This document shows positions 1 to 4,809 of a stretch of DNA of 7,212 nt, piece by piece. The stretch comes from an uncultured Acidimicrobiales bacterium. Its GTDB lineage: Bacteria; Actinomycetota; Acidimicrobiia; Acidimicrobiales; UBA10347. Within the stretch, counting starts at the first letter, position 1, and each line of letters starts with the position of its first letter. The notes beneath the pieces are model-generated. The model was not told the DNA's origin. It did not search any database and worked only from the letters and a program-made list of their open reading frames with translations. The translations under genes and the position numbers were made by a program. The DNA lies in NCBI GenBank assembly GCA_937942965.1, contig CALDGN010000092.1, positions 1 through 7,212 of the forward strand, given 5' to 3'.

Positions 1-727
1 TGCCGACGCCCCCCGGGCCGACCACGGTGACCAGGCGGCCTTGGGCGAGCTGGTCGGCGATGCCGTCGAGATCGGCTTCGCGGCCGTGGGCATGCGGCAG
101 GTCAGCCGACAAGTTGTGCTGGACATCTGCAGCGGTACGCAGTTCCGGAAACGGCGAAGCGACGGTCGCGCGTTCGGCCTGGAAGAGATGGATGGCGTCA
201 TCGAAGTCTCGGACTCGGAACGATCCGAGATCGTGCAGTTCGATGTCACCGAGGTCGCCAGCAAGCTCAGCGGTTTCGGGGCTGACGACCACCTGTCCCC
301 CATGGCCAACGCCGCCGATGCGGGCAGCTTGGTGCACGGGGAACGCGATGTAGTCGCCGTCTCGCGGATGTCCGACGCCCGTGTGCATGCCGATGCGAAC
401 GCGGATCCGAGCGTCGGTGGGCCACGGGTGCGCTTCGAGTCGTTCGATCGCATCGACGGATGCCCGGATTGCGTCGGTCGGGTCGGCGAACGCCACGAAG
501 AAGGCGTCGCCTTCGGTCTTGACCTCGGCGCCCTGGTGGTCGTCCCACGCTTGCCGCAAGATCTCGTTGTGGGTCTCAAGCAGCGGCGGATACGCATCGC
601 CGAGGGCGCGAAAGAGTGCCGTCGATCCTTCGATGTCGGTGAACACAAAAGTCACCACACCACCAGGCAGCTCCCGCGCCACCCGTTCGATTCCCGCCAT
701 TGCTCTATGGACGGTAGCACTCCGCAT
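1..727 (-). CDS. Class III adenylate/guanylate cyclase domain fused to a P-loop ATPase (partial, 3' end outside window)
   Basis: Only the first 242 codons are present. Residues about 22-185 form a class III nucleotide cyclase domain, which makes cyclic AMP or GMP from the triphosphate. FTDIEGST (29-36) carries the first metal-binding Asp, D31; VKTEGDAF (69-76) carries the second, D74, and the base-specifying Lys K70. D125 in GDYIAFPV matches the adenine-specifying Asp, and R136 in VHQAAR the transition-state Arg; the usual neighbouring Asn is His (H132). After a linker, GREADLDGIADQLAQG leads into VTVVGPGGVG, a Walker A P-loop cut by the window edge. This order is known from large actinobacterial regulators (cyclase, NB-ARC/AAA ATPase, then TPR or LuxR HTH); what follows here is unseen. 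I chose ATG 727 because GGAG lies seven bases upstream; ATG 700, nine codons in, is an alternative. The protein is probably cytoplasmic. Identity is confident; cyclase activity is not proven. Confidence 0.9.
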   Translation of the reverse strand, partial: MRSATVHRAMAGIERVARELPGGVVTFVFTDIEGSTALFRALGDAYPPLLETHNEILRQAWDDHQGAEVKTEGDAFFVAFADPTDAIRASVDAIERLEAHPWPTDARIRVRIGMHTGVGHPRDGDYIAFPVHQAARIGGVGHGGQVVVSPETAELAGDLGDIELHDLGSFRVRDFDDAIHLFQAERATVASPFPELRTAADVQHNLSADLPHAHGREADLDGIADQLAQGRLVTVVGPGGVG

Positions 728-733
728 GTGGTC

Positions 734-740
734 GCTCCAG
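734..740 (-). promoter_or_regulatory. Ribosome binding site deciding the cyclase start
   Basis: Read on the minus strand, CTGGAG is followed by seven bases and ATG at 727. The downstream in-frame ATG at 700 is preceded by CATAGAGCA, a poorer match, so the upstream start is favoured. Confidence 0.45.
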
Positions 741-777
741 CGTGGGCCGCTTAGCCTCATCAGCGGTGACCGAGTCG

Positions 778-1644
778 ATGCAGCCAACACAGCCGAACCA
801 CGGCATCCAGAACGAGGGCACCCAACGGCTGCTTCACCGCCTTGACCTCACCGAGCTGACGTCAGACGACCGATCGGTCACCTGGCGAGGAACCGCCGGC
901 GAGAACGCCATGAACATGTCCGGCGCGTTGTTCGGTGGCTTCGTGCTCGCCCAATGTGTGGTGGCCGCCGGACGGACGCTTCCCGACATGCGGGTCCACT
1001 CGCTCCAGCAGGTGTTTCTGCGTGGAGGCAAGCCGAGCGGCGAGATCGACTACCGCTGCGAGGTCCTCTTCGAAGGGCGGACCTACGGGTCGGCCCGGGT
1101 CGAAGTCGTGCAGAACGGCGACGTCATCTCTCACGCCCAGGTTGGGTTCACGAACGGTGTCGACGGCCCCGAGCGAGAAGCCGCGACGACGGCACGGAGC
1201 CGCCTCGAAGACACGGTCAATCGCGACGAGCTTCGCCAGCGACGCAACTGGCAAGATCAGCCGCTCGAGGTTCGCGTCGTGCCCGGCCACGAAGACGACG
1301 ACCTCGCAACGCTCGACACCTGGTTCAAGCCGTACGCCCCGCTTCCCGACGACCAGGTCTTGCACCAGGCATTCCTTGCGTTCGTCAGTGACCGTGCGTT
1401 CATGACGACGGCGTGGAAGCCGTTCCTCGCCGAGCACGGACGCCCTCGGGGCGCCACCCTCGATCACACGATCTGGTTCCACCGCCCCGTCGATCTCTCC
1501 GACTGGCACGTCTATGCCATGCACGGGCCAGCGGTCATCGATGGTCGTGGTCTCAGTCACGGCACGATGCATGACCAAGGCGGAAACTTGGTTGCATCCG
1601 TCGCGCAACAAGGCTCGTTGCGCGTCCGCCGAGACGCGAGCTGA
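778..1644 (+). CDS. tesB: Acyl-CoA thioesterase, TesB family (double hotdog)
   Basis: This 288-residue protein matches the usual TesB length and probably hydrolyses acyl-CoA to free fatty acid and CoA in the cytoplasm. The N-terminal hotdog shows NMSGALFGGFVLAQ followed by AAGRTLPDMRVHSLQQVFLR, where the family has its GG-x-L-x-Q, VHSLH and FLR-G elements. The C-terminal hotdog has LDHTIWFHRPVD, with the active-site Asp at D229, and GRGLSHGTMH; it ends SVAQQGSLR, with the active-site Gln at Q277. The segment that should supply the family's third polar residue, a Thr, reads MHGPAVIDGRG and contains no Thr or Ser, as I also recall for some actinobacterial relatives. ATG 778 is chosen because GGTGA (765-769) lies eight bases upstream. 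GTG 766, eight bases after a -10-like TAGCCT (752-757), is a leaderless alternative; GTG 742 is a third. The gene is divergent from the cyclase gene and one base ahead of the exporter. The native substrate is unknown. Confidence 0.9.
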   Translation: MQPTQPNHGIQNEGTQRLLHRLDLTELTSDDRSVTWRGTAGENAMNMSGALFGGFVLAQCVVAAGRTLPDMRVHSLQQVFLRGGKPSGEIDYRCEVLFEGRTYGSARVEVVQNGDVISHAQVGFTNGVDGPEREAATTARSRLEDTVNRDELRQRRNWQDQPLEVRVVPGHEDDDLATLDTWFKPYAPLPDDQVLHQAFLAFVSDRAFMTTAWKPFLAEHGRPRGATLDHTIWFHRPVDLSDWHVYAMHGPAVIDGRGLSHGTMHDQGGNLVASVAQQGSLRVRRDAS

Positions 1645-1645
1645 C

Positions 1646-3070
1646 GTGACCACAGCGGACAGCGTTCCCACTCCGACCGACGATGCGATTCCACCCCGGG
1701 CCTGGCTCGCGTTGGCCGTCTCGACGATCGTTGTGTTCCTGGTGGTCATCGACATCTCGGCCGTCAATGTCGCCTTCCCGTCGATCCGCGAAGACTTCGA
1801 GGTCAGCAATAGCCAGCTGAGTTGGGTCCTGTCGGCATACAACATCACCGTCGGCGCGCTGCTCATGTTGTCTGGTCGATTGGCCGACTCGATCGGGCGC
1901 CGCAAGGTCTACCTGCCGGGCGTCGCGATCTTCGGGATCGGTTCGATGCTGTGCGCAGTCGCTCCAGCCGCCGGCTGGCTCATCGCCGCCCGTGTCGTGC
2001 AAGCAATCGGTGGTGCCATCACGCTCGCAGCGGGGTTCGCGGTGATGCTGCCCGAGTTCCCGCCAAGCCGACGCGGGACACCGATCGGAATCGCCGGCGC
2101 GACGGGCGGCCTCGGCGCAGTCGTCGGACCCGTTGTCGGATCCCTGCTCATCGACGTGTGGTCTTGGCGCGGCATCTTCTGGCTGAACGTGCCGCTCTGT
2201 CTCCTCGTGCTCGTCCTCGGTCCCCGCTGGCTCAGCGAGTCGAAGGACCCCAACGCAACCGGGCGCATCGACCCGATCGGCGTGCCCGTTGGCACCGCGG
2301 CGGTTGGTCTCATGATGTTCGCCATCGTGCAGAGCGAGACGTGGGGCATCGGCGACGTGCGGGTAATCGCCCTGTTCCTGTTCGGCTTGGCGCTCGTGCC
2401 GTACCTGCTGCATCGCTGTCGAATCCATCCCGAGCCGCTGATCCAGCTCGACCTCTTCCGCTACCGATCCTTTGCGAGTACGAACTTGGGCGTGACGTTC
2501 TACGGCCTTGCGTTCACGGCGGGCTTCCTCACCAACTCGCTGTTTCTCCAAGAGGTCTGGGACCTGCCGATCCGCGATGTCGGCCTCGCGCTCGCGCCGA
2601 GCCCGGTGCTGTCGGCAGTCGTTTCGCCCATCACCGGACGGTCAGCCGATCGGATCGGACACCGGTGGCTGCTCGGCATCGGTTGCTTGTCCCTTGCATC
2701 GTGCTACCTGCTGTTGGTGTTACTGATCGGCGACGACGTCCAGCTGTGGTCGCGGTTCGTTCCGATCTCGTTGCTCGGCGGCCTCGGCGTCGGGCTCACC
2801 GTCGCGACCTGGTCGAGCGCTGGTGTTAGCGACATCCCCCAGGCGAAGTTCGGCGTGGCTGGCGCAACGTTCAACACGCTGCGCCAGGCCGCCTACGCAC
2901 TTGGCATCTCGGTGGTCATCACGCTGATCGCAGCGGCCGGTGACGACACGACGCTCGAGGGTGTGAAGTGGGCCTGGCTCTGGGCCCTCGGCGCCTATGT
3001 CGTCGCTGCCGCCGCGGTCATGTTGACGTTCCCGTCCGGCTCGGCCCGAGACCGGGCCACGGCCACCTAG
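1646..3070 (+). CDS. MFS exporter, DHA2 family (EmrB/QacA-like, 14 TM helices)
   Basis: This 474-residue inner-membrane protein probably exports small molecules or drugs in exchange for protons. Hydrophobic helices begin near residue 20 and run to about 465, the usual size for 14-helix DHA2 transporters. Family signatures are clear: motif D1 as D36-ISAVNVAFP in TM1, motif A as G77-RLADSIGRR in the loop between TM2 and TM3, and the antiporter motif C in TM5 around GGLGAVVGPVVGS (154-166). WSWRGIFWLNVP (172-183), typical of DHA2 proteins, follows. A second motif-A-like GRSADRIGHR opens the C-terminal half. The start is GTG 1646, one base after the thioesterase TGA in TGACGTG, implying co-transcription and translational coupling; an ATG at 1514 in the same frame would overlap the thioesterase gene heavily and add a hydrophilic tail. 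No strong ribosome binding site is visible. The substrate cannot be read from sequence. Pairing with a thioesterase could mean a lipid-like substrate, but this is speculation. Confidence 0.92.
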   Translation: MTTADSVPTPTDDAIPPRAWLALAVSTIVVFLVVIDISAVNVAFPSIREDFEVSNSQLSWVLSAYNITVGALLMLSGRLADSIGRRKVYLPGVAIFGIGSMLCAVAPAAGWLIAARVVQAIGGAITLAAGFAVMLPEFPPSRRGTPIGIAGATGGLGAVVGPVVGSLLIDVWSWRGIFWLNVPLCLLVLVLGPRWLSESKDPNATGRIDPIGVPVGTAAVGLMMFAIVQSETWGIGDVRVIALFLFGLALVPYLLHRCRIHPEPLIQLDLFRYRSFASTNLGVTFYGLAFTAGFLTNSLFLQEVWDLPIRDVGLALAPSPVLSAVVSPITGRSADRIGHRWLLGIGCLSLASCYLLLVLLIGDDVQLWSRFVPISLLGGLGVGLTVATWSSAGVSDIPQAKFGVAGATFNTLRQAAYALGISVVITLIAAAGDDTTLEGVKWAWLWALGAYVVAAAAVMLTFPSGSARDRATAT

Positions 3071-3081
3071 TCCGCTTCCAA

Positions 3082-3124
3082 CTCACCGATTCAGAACCCG
3101 GAAACCGGGTTCTGAATCGGTGAG
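3082..3124. terminator. Perfect 20-bp stem hairpin between convergent genes, probable bidirectional terminator
   Basis: The arms 3082-3101 and 3105-3124 are exact reverse complements around the loop AAA. The GC-rich inner part is AACCCGG/CCGGGTT. The hairpin lies 11 bases after the exporter stop and 34 bases beyond the MerR gene stop, which suits termination from both sides. Neither side has a T-run, so if it terminates it is of the U-less type proposed for high-GC actinobacteria. Confidence 0.7.
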
Positions 3125-3158
3125 AAGCGACGAACGGCGCAGGGACCGGGGTGATCGG

Positions 3159-3992
3159 TCAGGCGAGGACGAACTGGAGCTCGGTGACCCAGTCGTCCTG
3201 ATTCGGCGGGCAGGCGTGATAGATCTCACGGCTATAGCCCGCGGCGACCTCGCCCGCGTCACCGATCCATCGGTCCAGCGCGAGATAGCTCTGGTCAACG
3301 GTTGTCATCGGACCGTGATGCACCAACGTCGCCGCCCGGTCAGCGGCCGGAAGTTCCACGAGCGTGATGACATCTGAGTCGATCGTGGTGTCGGCCGCGA
3401 TCGTGACGCCAGCCCAGATTTCGAGTTGACCATCATCGGTTGGTCGGTAGAACGCGACGGTCGGCGACCCCGGCACGATGCCGAGGCGACCGAGCTCGCC
3501 ATAGATCCTCGGGTAGAGGCGCCCGAAGATCGGAGCGAAGTCGACCTCGAAGTCGGCAACGGTTTCGAACGCTGCAGCGACGCCTCGGGCCTCGAGCGGT
3601 TTGACGACGATCGACGCATCGAGCGTCGTTGGTTCGGCTACCTGATCAGCCATGGTGTGTTCTCCTGTCATGAGTTTCAGTCGAGCACGGAGTCGGTCGG
3701 TTCGCTGCCGTTCGGCGTCGAGCGCTGCTTCTGACTCAACGAGTCGTTCCCGCAGCATCGTGACGACCGTGTCGGCGTCCTCATCGAGCGCCACCCGAAT
3801 CTCGGTCAGCGACAACCCGGCGTCCTTCAGCGCAAGGATGCGATGAAGGTCGGCGAGTTGGACTGACTCGTACGAGCGGTAGCCCGACGACGGCTCGATC
3901 CGGGCAGGTTCGAGCAGGCCGATGTCGTCGTAGTGCCGCAACGTGCGGACCGAGACCTTGGCCATGTGGGCGAACTCGCCGATTCCGTGCAT
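3159..3992 (-). CDS. MerR-family regulator with GyrI/BmrR-like effector-binding domain
   Basis: This 277-residue cytoplasmic regulator probably senses a small hydrophobic or cationic ligand and activates promoters by untwisting DNA. Residues 1-70 form the MerR winged HTH: IGEFAHMAKVSVRTLRHYDDIGLL, then SSGYRSYESVQLADLHRI, then LKDAGLSLTEIRVAL. A dimerisation coiled coil spans about 72-110 (LRERLVESEAALDAERQRTD). Residues about 125-277 are a GyrI-like domain: VKPLEARGVAAAFETV at its start, a central AFYRPTDDGQLEIWAGV, the HHGPMTTVDQSYLALDRWI helix, and a final REIYHACPP...DDWVTELQFVL, whose E256 and Y258 match the conserved ligand-pocket Glu/Tyr pair of the BmrR/GyrI fold. Start ATG 3992 begins directly at the HTH. 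A MerR promoter with dyad lies immediately upstream, so it is probably autoregulated. The gene is convergent with the exporter, a possible target. No Cys cluster of metal-sensing MerR proteins is present. Confidence 0.92.
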   Translation of the reverse strand: MHGIGEFAHMAKVSVRTLRHYDDIGLLEPARIEPSSGYRSYESVQLADLHRILALKDAGLSLTEIRVALDEDADTVVTMLRERLVESEAALDAERQRTDRLRARLKLMTGEHTMADQVAEPTTLDASIVVKPLEARGVAAAFETVADFEVDFAPIFGRLYPRIYGELGRLGIVPGSPTVAFYRPTDDGQLEIWAGVTIAADTTIDSDVITLVELPAADRAATLVHHGPMTTVDQSYLALDRWIGDAGEVAAGYSREIYHACPPNQDDWVTELQFVLA

Positions 3993-3998
3993 GTCCTC

Positions 3999-4029
3999 AC
4001 CCTGAAGGCTTCCGCTACGGAAGAGTCAA
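3999..4029 (-). promoter_or_regulatory. MerR-type promoter with 19-bp spacer and operator dyad; probably leaderless
   Basis: On the minus strand TTGACT (4029-4024) is a near-consensus -35, and CAGGGT (4004-3999) lies exactly 19 bases further, the long spacer diagnostic of MerR-regulated promoters. The spacer holds the dyad CTTCCG-TAG-CGGAAG (4023-4009). TTGACTCT followed later by AGGGT resembles operators of BmrR/TipA-like regulators. The ATG follows the -10 by only six bases, so transcription should start at or next to the A of ATG 3992. Confidence 0.75.
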
Positions 4030-4043
4030 GCAGAAACCTCAGA

Positions 4044-4718
4044 TCACGGCCGAGGTTGGCCGTCGACGTTGGCTTCGTAGTCGATCTGCCAGAGGTTGCG
4101 GCTGGTCTGCAAGGCCATGACGACCATGGCGACCGCGTTGAGTGCGACGATCACGGGCACACCCCAGCTGAAGATCTCGGTGCCGACGAACACGACGAAC
4201 GTATTGAGCGCGATGTAGCCGATGCGGATCTCGGTCGGGCCAATGCCGTAGTACGCGATCTGGAACTGGTTGGTCGCCGCGAAGCTGAGGAACGAGATCG
4301 CCATCGTTGCGCAGGTGATGAGCAGCAGGATCAGGAAAAGAAACTCGAGCCATTCCGATTCGACCAGGAACGAATAGGCGATGACGATCGATCCGGCGAA
4401 GAAGAAGTCGAGCAGGTGGTCCATGTAGAAGCCCCACTTCACCAAGCCCTGTTTGCGGAACTTGCCGAGGGAGCCGTCGAGCGAGTCGGTGAGCCATTGG
4501 CCAAACACCATGACGGACACGCCGTGGAGCCAGGCGAGGTTCTCGGTTGCGAGCCAGCCGAACAGGATCGTGCCTGCGGACCAGAAGATGGTCACGTAGG
4601 TCAGGTGGTGGCTCATGATCGGGCGTGGCACCTTGGGGATCGCCCAGTCGATGAACTGACGCTCGACCCGTCCGAGTACGGACTGGCCCTTCTTCTTGTC
4701 CCCGGCGAATTCGGCCAT
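4044..4718 (-). CDS. CDP-alcohol phosphatidyltransferase-family membrane protein
   Basis: This 224-residue integral membrane enzyme belongs to the family that transfers a phospho-alcohol or phosphatidyl group from a CDP-linked donor to an alcohol, usually in phospholipid synthesis. The signature starts at D78: DSLDG (78-82), then SLGK, nine residues, G96-FYM-D100-HLL-D104. This fits D-x2-DG-x2-AR-x8/9-G-x3-D-x3-D with all four metal-binding Asp residues and both Gly kept, but the AR pair reads GK (85-86). About six hydrophobic helices follow the expected pattern (about 38-58, 62-76, 104-118, 122-148, 165-184, 186-204). PTEIR (161-165) in the second half resembles a stretch I recall in distant relatives. 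Length is normal for the family. ATG 4718 is preceded by GGGAGA with about four bases of spacing; reading further upstream in frame gives unrelated low-complexity sequence. Neighbours do not name the substrate. I cannot tell PgsA, PssA or ethanolamine/choline-type specificity. Confidence 0.85.
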   Translation of the reverse strand: MAEFAGDKKKGQSVLGRVERQFIDWAIPKVPRPIMSHHLTYVTIFWSAGTILFGWLATENLAWLHGVSVMVFGQWLTDSLDGSLGKFRKQGLVKWGFYMDHLLDFFFAGSIVIAYSFLVESEWLEFLFLILLLITCATMAISFLSFAATNQFQIAYYGIGPTEIRIGYIALNTFVVFVGTEIFSWGVPVIVALNAVAMVVMALQTSRNLWQIDYEANVDGQPRP

Positions 4719-4747
4719 GGCTCTCCCGTCGGCATCGATGCGATGCC

Positions 4748-4803
4748 GTCGAGCCAGTCTGGTCCGCCAGCCCCAATCCGCCGCGGACCTCGCTTGGCTC
4801 GAC
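4748..4803. terminator. Nested inverted repeat between lipoprotein and phosphatidyltransferase genes, possible terminator
   Basis: Outer arms GTCGAGCCA (4748-4756) and TGGCTCGAC (4795-4803) are exact complements, and inner arms GGTCCGC (4761-4767) and GCGGACC (4783-4789) pair inside them, separated by a 4/5-base internal loop. The structure starts seven bases after the lipoprotein stop (TAG, 4812-4810). No T-run follows. It may end or attenuate the lipoprotein transcript, or protect its 3' end. Confidence 0.5.
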
Positions 4804-4809
4804 CCGGCG

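Noticed and set aside
41..754. Long plus-strand open frame opposite the cyclase gene
   Set aside because: The minus strand encodes clear cyclase and Walker A motifs across the same bases; the plus-strand translation has no recognisable domain.
1514..1645. Upstream ATG start for the exporter inside the thioesterase gene
   Set aside because: It would add 44 hydrophilic residues unlike the family and overlap the thioesterase by 131 bases; GTG 1646 gives a normal N-terminus.
862..1905. 347-codon minus-strand frame across the thioesterase and exporter start
   Set aside because: It lies antisense to two well-supported genes, spans their junction and shows no family motif; long antisense frames are expected at high GC.
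1553..2551. 332-codon minus-strand frame inside the exporter
   Set aside because: Its Arg/Asp/Glu/His-rich translation is typical of the reverse complement of hydrophobic membrane codons, and the exporter motifs are unambiguous.
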